Assembly: GCA_031761405.1 (NCBI GenBank)
Contig: JASEVX010000349.1
Location: 62,001 to 126,000 of the forward strand
Length of the DNA stretch: 64,000 nucleotides
Direction of reading: 5' to 3'
Source: Serripes groenlandicus
Lineage: Eukaryota; Mollusca; Bivalvia; Cardiida; Cardiidae
Within the stretch, counting starts at the first letter, position 1, and the number at the start of each line of letters is the position of its first letter. The position numbers were made by a program, and so were the translations under genes. Under the pieces are notes generated by a model. It was given only the letters and a program-made list of their open reading frames with translations. It was not told where the DNA came from and searched no databases. Positions 1 through 10,419 of the stretch are shown in pieces.

Positions 1-955
1 AGTTGTATGCAAAACTTTAACCAGAATTTATAAGTCCAAAAAGGGCCATAACTTGAATAAAATGCAGGATAGAGTTATTTAACTTGAAAATCAACATAGG
101 TGTGATAGTTGGAAAGGGTTGCATAAAGTTTCAAAGCAATGCATGAAGTAAATACTAGGATATCGACTTTTAATGTAGTTGCATGCAAAGCTTTAACCAA
201 ATTTCTAGTTAAAATAGGGCCATAAACTGCAAAATATACTGAATAGAGTTATCATACTTGATTGTTAACATAGGTGTGATGGTTAGGATTTTATAAAGTT
301 TCAATGCAATGCATCTAGTAAATACTGAGATATGGACTCTTTAATTTAGTTGCACGCAAAACTTTAACCAGAATTTCTAAGTAAAAAAAAAGGGCCATAA
401 TTTGCATAAAATGCAGGATAGAGTTATCTAACTTGATGATCTACACAGGTGTGATAGTTGGGTAGGGTTGTAGAAAGTTTCAATGCAATGCATCAGGTAA
501 ATACAGAGATATGAACTCTTAATTTAGTTGCACACAAAACTTTAACCAGAATTTCTAAGTAAAAAAAGGGCCATAACTTGCATAAAATACAGGATAGAGT
601 TATCTAACTTGATAATCTACATAGGTGTGATGCTTGGGTAGGGTTGTATAAAGTTTCAATGCAATGCATCAAGTAAATACTGAGATATGGACTCTTAATT
701 TAGTTGCACACAAAACTTTAACCAGAATTTCTAAGTAAAAAAGGGCCATAACTTGCATAAAATGCAGGATACAGTTATCTAACTTGATAATCTACATATG
801 TGTGATAGTTTAGTAGGGTTGTAGAAAGTTTCAATGCAATACATGTAGTATTTAAGTACTTGCATGCAAAACCTTAACCAAAGTGTGACGTGGACGCCGA
901 CGCCAGGGTGAGTAGTATAGCTCTCATATTCTTCGAATAGTCGAGCTAAAAATGT
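1..955 (+). mobile_element. Pearl-like (HINE) element, family K, left end cut by the window
   Basis: Five to six tandem units of about 171-177 bp (unit starts near 1, 177, 348, 525, 702) share the phrases GGGCCATAACTTGCATAAA and AGTTTCAATGCAATGCAT. The array is followed by a GACGCCGACGCC run and a right end with GAATAGTCGAGCTAAAAA at about 935-952. The same right end and core recur at 22318-23412, where the left end is also visible. It is non-coding. Assignment to Helentron-derived pearl/HINE elements is inferred from the architecture. Confidence 0.75.
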
Positions 956-983
956 AATTTTGTTCTCGGATGAATGCTGGAAA

Positions 984-1860
984 ACCGCTATTGCTCCATA
1001 TCAATACCACATTTGCCCGCATCAAATATAGAAGGCGTTTGAAAACACTGTGTAGGAAGATTTAAGGCTGCTCGTAATGAGCAATCTTTACTCTTCCTGC
1101 ATTGTTTTCCACTTTTTCAGTAATGTAATCATAATTCACCCATTATTGATAAGTGTTGAATTAATGCTTTAAATTTTGAGTCCAATAAAATTCTTATGGA
1201 GGAAAGATTTAATTGAATGTCATTAAGTAATATAGCTCATACCTGTAATTATGAGAATTCCTAACTCATTATTATTATAATCCATAATCACCCTTAATTA
1301 AGTTAATAGTCCCCATCGAGCCATTACACAACTTGGTTTTAAAAATGGCTCTTTGAGAACTTGAAAGAGAGGACAGTGTGCAATGACGACACAAATATGT
1401 TGATTGGCATACATGCCATAAAGGGACATGTCATGTCAGCCACTTGCAGAGTATTTGTGTGGAGTACAGTTGGTTAAAATCCCAGGAAGCATGGTAGTAG
1501 GGTAACTGACTGCTGTATATAACTGAAACTTTGTTGAAACAGCATTAAACCCCATTCAAACAAAAACCCTTTGCTCCATAGTACAGCATTTTCCCGCACC
1601 CAATACAGAAGGCTTCAAAAACAGTAGGGAGAGTTCAGATTGCTTGTCACAAGCAATATTAACTCTTCCTGCATTGTTTTTCACTCTGTTGAAGTAAATG
1701 TAAACATAATTCACCCATTACTGATAAGAAGTGAATTAACCCTATGCTCCATAATACCACATTTTCCCGAACCCGATACAGAAGGCCTTTAAAAACAGTG
1801 TAGGAAGAATTCAAAATGCTCGTAGTGACTACACTGTTTTCACTCTGTCAGTACATGTTT
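984..1860. repeat. Three copies of a foldback MITE (984-1180, 1564-1738, 1736-1860)
   Basis: All copies share TTGCTCCATA, CCACATTT/CATTTTCCCG and a central hairpin made of TGCTCGTAATGAGCA or ATTGCTTGTCACAAGCAAT. They also share CTCTTCCTGCATTGTTTTCCACT on the far side. The third copy begins with TTAACCC at 1736, which would fit a TTAA-targeting (piggyBac-like) MITE, a second family beside the main one in this window. A SINE tail lies between copies one and two. Confidence 0.55.
1370..1557 (+). mobile_element. SINE, body and tail only
   Basis: The stretch ending GTTGAAACAGCATTAAACCCC matches the tail of the other SINEs here (for example 16718-17005). It also shares the GTGTGGAGTACAG and TAACTGAC words of their central domain. 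The tRNA-derived head is not recognisable. Confidence 0.6.
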
Positions 1861-1863
1861 TAA

Positions 1864-1935
1864 ATTTTATAGCTCAGGGGGTAAAGCAAATCGCCCTGTA
1901 AGCGGGCGGTCCCTCGTCCCGGACTGGCTGCATAT
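1864..1935 (+). repeat. tRNA-like SINE head
   Basis: TATAGCTCAGGGGGTAAAGC resembles a tRNA A box and is followed by an anticodon-arm-like stem (CGCCC...GGGCGG). The B box is poor (CTCGTCCCG), so this is a degenerate tRNA-derived SINE head rather than a working tRNA gene. Confidence 0.45.
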
Positions 1936-2117
1936 TTTTCAATGTCTGGTTACATTTGGCACCCAACAGGGGGCCATGACTAGACTGTAGGTGCTTTGGG
2001 ATCGTACCACAAATGATCTATAGGTGTATCAGATTAGAAATTCAAGGATGAATACTGTTGTTCTGGGGGTGTATGTAACTATGTGTAGTTGGTAACCTAC
2101 TCCAGATGAATATGTGC

Positions 2118-2175
2118 AAGCGGCCTGGTTAGCTCTGTCGGTACAGCAATAGCCCGGAAAGCGAGAGACTTATGT
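2118..2175 (+). repeat. Second tRNA-like SINE head
   Basis: GGCCTGGTTAGCTCTGTCGGTACAG looks like an A-box half of a tRNA and is followed by an anticodon-arm-like CCGGAAAGCGAGAG. No B box is recognisable, so it is read as a truncated tRNA-derived SINE head. Confidence 0.4.
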
Positions 2176-2501
2176 TTTCAATTTGGATGAGTTAAAGAAA
2201 ATGGTTAATCACTTACTGTAATCGACAGACTGTCAGTTTAATATATATAGGTATAATTCCGTTTTATTATGGTTCAGTTATATTGGTCTCTGTAAATTTG
2301 AAATACGTGAGTAGTCCAGATTTATTACACAACACAGCTGACTCGCGTTAAATATACATGTTACACATTTATCGAGGGGTTGTCTAAGTACAGTGTGTGT
2401 ATAGGGATTTTCTCAAAGTTTTTGGGCATAAGTTGGAAATTCCGGACGTTCAACATTGTCCAGTCTTTAATTTCTGGACGTTTCTTTGAACTTTTTGGGA
2501 A

Positions 2502-2628
2502 ATATGGTAGCCGTACCTGTTATGGTTCAAAAGAAGTGGTCAAGGTTAAAGTTTTTTTCGACAGACAGACAGACAGACAGGCCAAAAACTAAATGCCCAC
2601 CGAATCAGTGATTCCGGGGGCATAAAAA
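2502..2628 (+). mobile_element. Pearl-like element, family 2, truncated right half
   Basis: The core words GGTAGCCGTACCTGTTATGG and GGTCAAGGTTAAAG are followed by a CAGA microsatellite and a right hairpin (ATGCCCACCGAATC...GATTCCGGGGGCAT) ending in AAAAA. The left end and DR1-containing part are missing. It abuts the SAM-domain exon on the other strand. Confidence 0.75.
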
Positions 2629-2639
2629 TATCTACGAAC

Positions 2640-2840
2640 CTCTAGTTTCGCGCTTTCTCGTAGGCGTATCCGTTCTCCAATTGTACTTATTCCCAAACGG
2701 GTCAAATCCTCATCAGTCATCGAGCAAATGATGTTTGGTTCAATCTTTTCCTTCAGAAAAGTGTCTGTAAGTGCCGGCAATCCGGCACGCGAAAGAATTG
2801 CGGAAATTTGCCCGCTACATATTGTGTCGCTTTCCGCCAT
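2640..2840 (-). CDS. First exon encoding a SAM-like domain
   Basis: The minus strand reads an ATG at 2840 and an open frame of 67 codons to a possible donor (GAG|GTTCGT) at 2639. The protein is short and soluble. Residues of about 10-60 fit a sterile alpha motif: an initial helix with a leucine-rich segment, then MTDEDLTRLGISTIGERIRL, which matches the usual M-x-x-x-D-L-x-x-L-G-I-x-x-x-G-x-R-x-x-L pattern of helices 3-5. SAM domains mediate protein-protein oligomerisation. In molluscs such first exons often precede other domains; none was found downstream because the sequence below 2640 is a pearl-like remnant. The frame stays open 16 more codons past the donor before a stop, so an unspliced 83-residue reading cannot be excluded. 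It may be a live first exon or an orphan one. Confidence 0.55.
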
Positions 2841-2875
2841 TTTGAATTGTGGTTTCGCGCCAATAAAAGTTTGTC
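2841..2875 (-). promoter_or_regulatory. Candidate promoter of the SAM exon
   Basis: Immediately upstream of the minus-strand ATG the sequence reads ATTGGCGCGAAACC and then AAAATGGCGG across the start codon. The first contains an inverted CCAAT core joined to an E2F-like GGCGCGAAA. The second matches the YY1 core AAnATGGCGG. This combination is common at TATA-less metazoan start sites. Function is inferred. Confidence 0.4.
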
Positions 2876-2915
2876 AACAACATAACGTCGTGTGAACATA
2901 ATACCATACTTGTTT

Positions 2916-3696
2916 AACAAGATGGTACAGTCAGAGAACAACATGATCGTTTGACATAATAACACGTCATATTGACAAGATAGCATGGCACTTTGACAAA
3001 ATAACATGACCGTTTGACATAATAACATGTCAGATTGACAAGATAGCATGACACTTTGACATGATAACATGTGCACTTGACATAATAACATGTTCTATTG
3101 ACAAGATAACATGTGCGCTTGACATAATAACATGTTCTTTTGACAAGATAGCATGACAATTTGACAAAATAACATGAGCGTTTGACATAACAACATGTTC
3201 TATTGACATGATAGCATGACACTTTGACATAATACCATTAATGGTTGACATAATAACGTGTCCTATTGACAAGATAGCATGACGTTTTGACATAATAACA
3301 CGTCATATTGACAAGATAACATGACCCTTTGACAACACGTCACACTGACAAGATACCATGACACGTTGACATAATAACATGATCGTTTGACATAATAACA
3401 CGTCATATTGACATGATATCATGACACTTTGACATAATAACATGATCGTTTGACATGATAACACGTCATCTTGACAAGATAACACGTCATCTTGACAAGA
3501 TAACACGTCATCTTGACAAGATAACATGACACTTTGACATAATAACCTGAGAGTTTGACATAATAACACGTCATATTGACAAGATGACATGGCACTTTGA
3601 CATAATGACATGAGCGTGTGACATAATAACATGTTCTATTGACATAATGACATGTTCTATGGACAAGATAGCATGACACTTTGACAAAATAACATA
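2916..3696. repeat. Minisatellite of about 36 units of 21 bp
   Basis: Units alternate between TTGACATAATAACATGNNNN- and TTGACAAGATAGCATGNNNN-type versions, all of 21 bp or very near it. Because 21 is a multiple of three and the minus strand of the unit has no stop codon in any frame, several overlapping open frames appear that encode seven-residue repeats such as CYYVKRS. These are not considered genes. Some neighbouring 42-bp blocks repeat as units, giving a weak higher-order structure. Confidence 0.9.
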
Positions 3697-3703
3697 AGAT
3701 ATC

Positions 3704-4036
3704 TCAACATAAGACAGCTACGGCGTTCCATATTAACAAGCTTGACATCTTGTGTAGTTGTATTAGAGTAACCTTGAAGCAAAGTACCCTTATATCGGCT
3801 GTTATTTGTAGGGACGGGTAACCTGATATTATTTCTATAATCTGTTGTTCAGGCATTAACTGACATAAGGCGTTATACGACTTATTACCTAAGGCAGTAT
3901 GTAATCTGCACCAGAGGCGATCTTGGTGATGATTGTTATTTATACAAAATAATACTAAGTGTGTGACTATATCATCTATAATTATATGGCATTTGGGGCA
4001 TGAAGTCAAATATTTGCGAGAAAATAAGCGTCCATC
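3704..4036 (-). pseudogene. C-terminal fragment of a non-LTR retrotransposon ORF2
   Basis: The minus strand reads about 110 codons ending at 3704. Near its start comes FSRKYLTSCPKC, then a second pair of metal ligands (H and C) about 15 residues on, giving a C-x2-C-x(n)-H-x(n)-C knuckle. This is followed by RLWCRLHTALGNKSYNALC and QQIIEIISGYP. This order is usual for the end of many invertebrate LINE ORF2 proteins, downstream of the reverse transcriptase. No RT or endonuclease part was found upstream, so the copy is 5'-truncated. Its 3' side runs into the 21-bp minisatellite. The clade was not resolved. Confidence 0.6.
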
Positions 4037-4441
4037 AGGATAACTCGTCGACCTAATGATTATATATAGTACTATATACTTAGTAAGGATAATTATCGAT
4101 TATAGTAACTTTGAAGTTAAATATATATGTTAAAAACTTTAATTTAACAATAAGATGTTTGTTTATAATAAATACTTATAATTATATTGAAATTGATTCG
4201 TCATTTAATTACGTTATGTGTCTGTCGTGTGTTTTGTGGACGATTGTCGGCATACTTCTTAGTTTGTAGTCTTGGGTAAATTATTAAAGACATTTTTAAT
4301 GGACAGTTGGCTTTAATCATACATCATGTTAATTGCTCATTAAAAATACATGTAAAATAAAAATTGATGTTTGTATTGATGTCAAGGAGATCGAAGAAGA
4401 TTGAGGTAATATCATCTTAAGTCGACGAGTTATCCTAATGG
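4032..4441. repeat. 400-bp segment bounded by a 21-bp inverted repeat
   Basis: AGGATAACTCGTCGAC at 4037-4052 returns as its exact inverse complement at 4421-4436, and the match extends to about 20 of 21 positions. The interior is AT-rich and carries a palindromic TATATAGTACTATATA near 4066. A second CGACGAGTT hairpin follows at 4475-4500. It may be a small TIR element beside the LINE fragment; no clear target duplication was seen. Confidence 0.45.
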
Positions 4442-4444
4442 TTA

Positions 4445-5072
4445 ATCTATAGTACTAGAACGACGAGTTTGCAGTTCGACGAGTTCTCCCGAACTCGTTG
4501 TAAACAGGTGATATAGGCGTTTACATTTCTTTTGTAAAACTATAAAAGTTACGGGTATGGATGAAATTTACTTGCCCTACAATATCTTCTCGCGAGTAAG
4601 ATTTATAATCCTATTGTGCAGTTTTCTTCTTCTTTGAAACAAAAAATCTGTCTAAAGATTATCATCATCAAATATTAAAGTGTACGTTAACGAGACATTG
4701 GACCGGCATTCAATGTTGAGAAACACAAATGGTCATAGGCTGTTGAAATGTCCGTCCAAATCAAAATAATAATAGTCACACAGTCATGAATGAAAATCCA
4801 GGGCTAGAAGGGACGCAAAAGGCATTATGATACTGGGTGACCGGCTTTGCCATATTATTCATATCGGGTCGATGTTTACCTTTCTAAAAATTATTTTTAA
4901 CTACATCTGGGCTCTAGATCTACCACAGTTCATATAGGCGTGATGCGAGGCACTCTTGAAAGGTTCAGGAAACCTACGACATATTATACGATCATAGTAG
5001 ACCGCGGTGGTCATATTCCCTTCTCATCCCTCTGGTTCGTTGTTAGTCGCCGGGCAGAAGCCCACGACTTCT
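4445..5072. other. No gene recognised
   Basis: AT-rich sequence without long open frames, splice-bounded exons or a repeat shared with the rest of the window. Confidence 0.5.
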
Positions 5073-5533
5073 ATTTTTAATAGCTTTTCGGAAATCACAT
5101 GGGAGGGCGGCTTATTATTAGAAAGAAACAAATCTAGATGATTTGAACATATTACAATTGTGGTTGTTTACGAACACTAATAAATGACACATCTAAAATG
5201 AAATAAATATTCCGATTTTTTAATGTTTGCAGTTTTTTTTATTTCACTCGCATTTAAGTTTTTTGTTTCATTTACGAAGACAAAAGTGGTCCCTTCAAGA
5301 CGTGAACCAACACCCCCTAATGCAGACTCTTATGTGTCATCATTGAGGTCAATTTCGGATTCTCCTTTTAATAGCAATTTTAACTTACTAAATGTTGTTT
5401 TCATGTTCAAAGAGATGTCTTGATTTGTGTAGAATTCATTTAATAATGTTAATCCATGAATATCTAAAGTAGGAACTGTTTCTAAGCTAAATATAGACCC
5501 TATTCTGTTGTGTAGTTTCGTGACCTTTAACAT
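5073..5533 (+). repeat. Dispersed repeat X, direct copy
   Basis: From ACTTCTATTTTTAATAG at 5078 onwards the sequence matches the inverse complement of 43335-43745. Shared words include CACATCTAAAATGAAATAA, TTCATGTTCAAAGAGATG and AACTGTTTCTAAGCTAAA. The left end (GTCGCCGGGCAGAAGCC) recurs at 34417-34497. The minus strand holds a 67-codon open frame starting at 5533 just inside a GCGCATGCGC (NRF1-like) site, but the frame is not clearly conserved in the other copy, so it is not called a gene. Confidence 0.7.
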
Positions 5534-5539
5534 CGATTT

Positions 5540-6196
5540 TCGCGCATGCGCATTTCGATATGAAAAAGCGAGTGATATTATTTTATTTTAGACAAGTACA
5601 AGACGAATGTTTGACGCAAAGCGTCAAAGAGAAGCCGCAATATTTCGTTGTACATGTAGAAATAAGAAAAAAAGAACATTTTTAAATCCACAAACAATAG
5701 AACAATTTAAACTGTAGATGGTAATGCTGATATATTTCTCCTTTTGAAGACTTTTGTTTTCTTCAAATTACCTCCCTTTAAAGCAATACCAGGATATTTA
5801 CCTTGTGATTCGAATAAGATTGACAAACATTGAAATTATATGAATGAATACTATTATTTAAATAAGTAACAACAGCAAAATTAAATTTAAGCCAAGATAA
5901 ATGTGTACACATTTCGTTAATTTTTTATAGATACCCTAATGTATAGGTATGAATATAAAATTTATAAGCAAATGTTTTCATTTCAACGTTCCTAATGTTT
6001 GAATAGACTAAGGAAAGTCAAGAATACATAAATAAATCAATGCAGTCTTTTCCGGCGACATTGATGCCTTGCATCAACTTTCTCTTGTATTCCATAGTGA
6101 TTGAACTAAGAACAATGCATAAACCCGTACTTCACCTGAACTGAACTGTTCTTACACGTAGCATATCGATTCAGTTGTTTTCTACGTATAAGTACA
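5540..6196. other. No gene; short inverted match to 42137-42190
   Basis: AT-rich. The stretch TTTTCCGGCGACATTGATGC...GCATCAACTTTCTCTTGTA at about 6050-6095 occurs inverted near 42140-42187, in the same relative order as repeat X, so it may belong to the same larger repeat. A small hairpin TTTGACGCAAAGCGTCAAA lies near 5610. Confidence 0.5.
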
Positions 6197-6205
6197 GTTT
6201 AGAAC

Positions 6206-6856
6206 GGTGTCACTAAACAGAGTATGGTAGAGTCTGGTCGTCAAATATCCCATTATATCACTGTTTTGTTGTGTTTTTGTGTTGAAATGAATGAAATAAC
6301 GTGTTGTTGTATCATATAAATATAAATAAAAATGGTATTTGCCTATTTCAGTTCATTTTCGAGTGAATATAGAAATATTATATGCGTGAACACGGACACT
6401 GGTAGAGTCTGGTCATTATTAAGCAATAAATACAAAGTTTTATACGATTTTTAAGTTATAAAAAGTTTAATTTGATTTACATGTGTCATATTATATATTT
6501 ATTTCTTATATTATTTTAGCTGATAATCGGGAAAATAGTGGAAGATTGAGGATTTTTAACGATAACATTGTGTTTCGTAAATCAAAATGGCTGACGTGAA
6601 ATTAATGTTTATAATGCGGCAATATCGCACATCCTGAACGAGTAATACACTGAATTTTCTCTTTATTATGCGTCAACTAATTGATTTGGTGTGATCAACA
6701 GATTAGTGTTATAATCATATTATAACAATAACAAGATTTTAAATGTATGAAAACTACTAGATTGGAATAATTTTATGTTTTATATGTCATTAAAGTTAAT
6801 TAAACCAAATACTTAGAGAGCTATATACTTACTTAAAAGTAATTCATATAAATTAA
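6206..6856 (+). repeat. Left TIR of the MULE
   Basis: Pairs with 8636-9279. It contains two copies of GGTAGAGTCTGGTC (about 6228 and 6402) and a CAAAATGGCTGACGTGAAAT block near 6585. That block joins a YY1-like and a CRE-like site and may be the element's promoter. Confidence 0.85.
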
Positions 6857-7860
6857 AGAGAGTGTGTAGTTACTACATTCCGCAAAAATTGAATCAAACT
6901 AAAACCATATTTGCCTTTTTTTTTTAAAAATATGCAAAAATATTTTAACTTGAAAAATAAATATATATCCTGATATAGTTCATAAAATGCATTTTGCGAA
7001 ATATTGTATCCAGGCCACACCACGTGGAGGAACTCTCTCATGGCCCAAAATTTAATGTTTGGATCTATATTATATCATTTTGGGAATTTTATTCTATGGT
7101 TTCCATTTTAGGTTACCAAAATAGAGCCCGTGCGCCTGACGAGGACCCGGGCCGTAAAAGACCCTACACAGAGCTCCATTTTGTTATTTTTTTTCTCTAT
7201 GATGTTGGTTCTATGTACATTCATTTGATAGAGATTCAAAGCATGGCCGAGCAGCAGCACCCAGCTACCGGCCGTGTATGCACCACTGTTGAGCGTGCTA
7301 GCTTAGGGTGCTCGCAGCGCTTGTTTAGCATGCAGACATTGCCGACATGTGAACCTGGGGCCAACATTACCCGCGAAACCTATAAGTCAATATAGAGCCC
7401 TAGCTTCCCCTGTCAGCTCGCTATTAAATCGAGTGATACGCAAAGGACAAACTAGGAATTCTCCCTTAACGCATTTGTCTCAACCCGAATCTCTAACAGA
7501 TGTATGCCGGTTTATTTTGTATCCTCAAGATTTAGGTGTGTTTGATTCAATTCGTTTCTAATTGGTGACGTGATCTCATTTTAGGTTAACAAAAAAGACC
7601 CAACACAGAGCTCCATTTTTTGGAATTTTTATTCATTGTTTTTGGTTTATATTTTCCGCTTCTTTATGTCTACTTCCTGGTGACATAACCAGTACTCAAA
7701 TTTAAACCTTGTCCTAGCGTTAACATTTTAGACAGATATAGAGGAATTATTGTTGAAAATGTCGAATGTACTACTGACATACAGGTATTAACGAATGATT
7801 GATAAAAAATATATTGTTGTTGGTTTGCAACTTAAATATGCAGTCCTTTTTACATGAATG
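6857..7860. other. Interior of the MULE without recognised coding
   Basis: Two related blocks, TCCATTTTAGGTTACCAAAA...CACAGAGCTCCATTTT near 7105-7185 and TCATTTTAGGTTAACAAAA...CACAGAGCTCCATTTT near 7576-7620, form an internal direct duplication. The open frames here (up to 133 codons) show no familiar motif. Confidence 0.5.
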
Positions 7861-7864
7861 TGTT

Positions 7865-8686
7865 TCAATACAATCTGTGTTTTTTATTTTCAATTGTGTA
7901 TGTTTTGCAATTTTTAAGGCGTTTGCGCGTGCCGAGTTTTCGTGCAATTCTCGTAATGGAGGGTAATGTTAGTTGCTTATCTGTTGATGTGATTTTTGAA
8001 ATGTGATGCGACTTAAAGTTCAATAATTTCATAAATCGCCTTGATCTCTGGTCAGGATTTAACTGTGTCCATGTAGCATGAGATACATGTAGCACCGACG
8101 CTTGTGTCGCCAAACAATATTTACCCGAGTCGTGCAATGCGCCTCTCACATCAAGAGTTTGACACTGTTCAAGTTCTTGTAATTTTTCTATCATGTCGGG
8201 CAATTTCTGGACTACCCAGTTTGTCGTCCTTTTGATAACATGGTTGTACGACTCATTTGCATTATTAAACCATTGTTGTGGGAGCCAGGGATGTTTGAGT
8301 TTGGGGAGAAACATATGCTTCTCCAAATTGGTAAGTATCCGTTGTAAATATGTCAAATTTGGATGTGTATTGGATACTTCTTGGTTCATTTATGTGAATG
8401 AGGTTGCAGTTTCAGCACTTAAGATACCATAAGGACCGAAGAGTTTACAAATAATGCGGTTAACCTCCGGTTGAGGAAGACACTTACTGAGTTTATTTAC
8501 CGAATTATCCTTCAAATGTTTCGCGCAAAGAACTCTTGTGGCTTGTTGAAAACATATGTCAACGGCTTTACAAGTCGAAAACTCTTCGTCGGAACAAAAA
8601 AATAATGTACTCTGGTCGATGTCACTCAATTTATCCTGCAATTTGATATGCATTACTTTTAAGTAAGTATATAGCTCTCTAAGCAT
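7865..8686 (-). pseudogene. MULE transposase remnant, one in-frame stop, N-terminus lost
   Basis: On the minus strand 273 codons are open from 8686 to 7865 except for a TAA at 8392-8390, between residues ending TSFT and the next MNQEV. The protein would catalyse cut-and-paste transposition of the surrounding element. The first part has FCSDEEFSTCKAV followed by TRVLCAKHLKDNSVNKL. This fits the second catalytic aspartate region and the downstream C-x2-H of MULE transposases. The second part has PQQWFNNANESYNHVIKR, which fits the catalytic glutamate helix, then KLPDMIEKLQELE. The region with the first aspartate is absent and no SWIM zinc finger is seen at the end. The start at 8686 lies inside the right TIR. 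With the stop and the missing N-terminus it is judged inactive. Confidence 0.7.
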
Positions 8687-9279
8687 TTGGTTTGATTAAT
8701 GTTAATGACATATGAAACATAAAATTATTCCAATCTAGTAGTTGTCATACATTTAAAATCTTGGTAATTATATAACACTAATCTGTTGATCACACCTATA
8801 ATCAATTAGTTGGCCCATAATAGAGAGAGAATTTAGTGTATTACTTGTTCAGGATGTACGATAGGGCCGCATTATAAACGGAAATTTCACGTCAGCTATT
8901 TTGATTTACGAAACACAATGTTATCGTTAAAAATCTTCAATCTTCCACTATTTTCCCGATTATCAGCTGAAATAATATAAGAAATAAATATATAATATGA
9001 CACATGTAAATCAAATTAAACTTTTTATAACTTAAAAATCGTATAAAACTTTGTATTTATTGCTTAATAATACCAGACTCTACCAGTGTCCGTGTTCACG
9101 CATATAATATATCTATATTCACTTGAAAATGAACTAAAATAGGCAAATACCTTTTTTATTTTATTTATATGATACAATAACACGTTATTTCATTCATTTC
9201 AATACAAAAACACAACAAAACAGTGATATAATGGGATATTTGACGACAAGACTCTACCAGACTCTGTTTAGTGATACCC
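8636..9279 (-). repeat. Right TIR of the MULE
   Basis: This is the inverted partner of 6206-6856 and ends at the second GTTTAGAAC target repeat. It covers the first ~16 codons of the transposase remnant. Confidence 0.85.
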
Positions 9280-9289
9280 GTTTAGAACG

Positions 9290-9630
9290 TTGTAGTACGG
9301 ATAGTTACATATAGAAACGCATCAGTACGAGATATGAACAGATACATACGGATTTCTATCTCTAATGTTGTTAACCTGTTCAAAAACCGAGGCTGTTATT
9401 CAACACAGGGTGTTAAGAGTCGGGTCTTATAGAAAGAACAGCTTTGTGCTGGCTCCACGTTCAGTAAACTGTACTATATTCTAGTACATCCGTGTTGACA
9501 AGTCAACTGTACATAAATCGTAACAATTGAATGCATCCAATGGTATGATGGTGCGGACATCAAACATTTATGCATACTTTTAATCCTGGCATGTCAAAGT
9601 TCAGAGTTTGTTCTTCAACATGCCATGGTT
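9290..9630. other. No gene recognised
   Basis: Unique-looking AT-rich sequence between the MULE and the next pearl-like element. Confidence 0.4.
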
Positions 9631-10113
9631 AACAAGACCTCGGGCAGAGGGTGTCTCGCCCTTCTCGGATTTGATGGAGACACAAGTTTTGATGAAAATG
9701 ACCTTGACCTTGATAATTTTGAAGTTGAATAATACATCGGACAAAGTTTCAGCAGGGGTTGCCGAGATATAACTAAGGTCAAGTTCTGCCAAATTACGAC
9801 CTCGATCTTGAATATTTTGACGTTGAGTGATGTTCCATGACCAACAATACATCTGACAAAGTTTCAGCACCGGTTGCGTTGATATAACTAAGGTTAAGTT
9901 ACCTAACCAAGGTCAAGTTCTGCCAAATTATTACCTTGACCTTAACAGTTTTGACGTTGAATGATGTCCCATGACCAAAACAATATATCTGACAAAGTTT
10001 CAGAGAATTTCAAGCAAGGGTTGCTGAGATATAGTTATTTGTTAAAGTGGCCGCCACCACCGTCGCCTGCAAAGTGACAGCTATGTCTCACTCCACTTTT
10101 GTGGGCGAGACAA
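9631..10113 (+). mobile_element. Pearl-like element, family R
   Basis: The left end AACAAGACCTCGGGC is followed by GTGTCTCGCCC. The core has three ~130-bp units containing TGACCTTGA, TCTGACAAAGTTTCAGC and GATATAACTAAGG. The right end GTGGGCGAGACAACAAT carries the inverse complement of GTCTCGCCC. A short GCCGCCACCACCGTCGCC run stands where other families have the CGGAC microsatellite. Confidence 0.7.
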
Positions 10114-10372
10114 CAATATATCTATAATTGGTAGATATGTTCAATGCTTAGTTTTAATTGAGACAAAGCTCCAGCATGATTTGATCAAAATAATGGCTAC
10201 TAGATTGTTAAGTATGGCCTCTAGAATGTTTTCAAGATTTTCTAATGAAAGGTAAATCGTATTTAACCTTGATCAAGATATCTTTGAAATCAATTTTCAT
10301 CAAGATTTGCTCAGAAGGCAGGACTCGAGTGTTTATGAAATAATTGTCTGGGTTGCACAGTTGACACAGGCC

Positions 10373-10419
10373 GATCACAAGAGCTCGACCTTAGCACTTC
10401 ATGCTCAGGTGAGCTATAA
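10373..10419 (+). mobile_element. Solo right end of pearl-like family A
   Basis: GATCACAAGAGCTCGACCTTAGCAC...CAGGTGAGCTATAAA matches the right hairpin of the family A elements at 11989-13627 and elsewhere, without core or left end. Confidence 0.6.

Larger units (their letters stand above)
6206..9279 (-). mobile_element. Mutator-like (MULE) DNA transposon with very long TIRs
   Basis: The segment is bounded by GTTTAGAAC at 6197-6205 and again at 9280-9288. Such a 9-bp target duplication is typical of MULEs. Terminal inverted repeats of about 645 bp (6206-6856 and 9279-8636) begin GGTGTCACTAAACAG and GGGTATCACTAAACAG and stay roughly 90% alike by eye. They enclose a broken transposase on the minus strand and about 1 kb of non-coding sequence. 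The right TIR overlaps the first coding residues of the transposase remnant, and a matching non-coding copy sits in the left TIR. The element therefore looks like an internally rearranged, non-autonomous copy. Confidence 0.85.

Noticed and set aside
2753..3679. Overlapping minus-strand open frames of 86-112 codons
   Set aside because: They are by-products of a stop-free 21-bp minisatellite read in three frames; no start context, splice sites or domain support them.
2916..3696. Possible CRISPR-like array
   Set aside because: Units are contiguous 21-mers without unique spacers, and the context is a eukaryotic genome.
5330..5533. 67-codon minus-strand frame with a GCGCATGCGC site upstream
   Set aside because: It lies inside dispersed repeat X and the other copy does not keep the frame.
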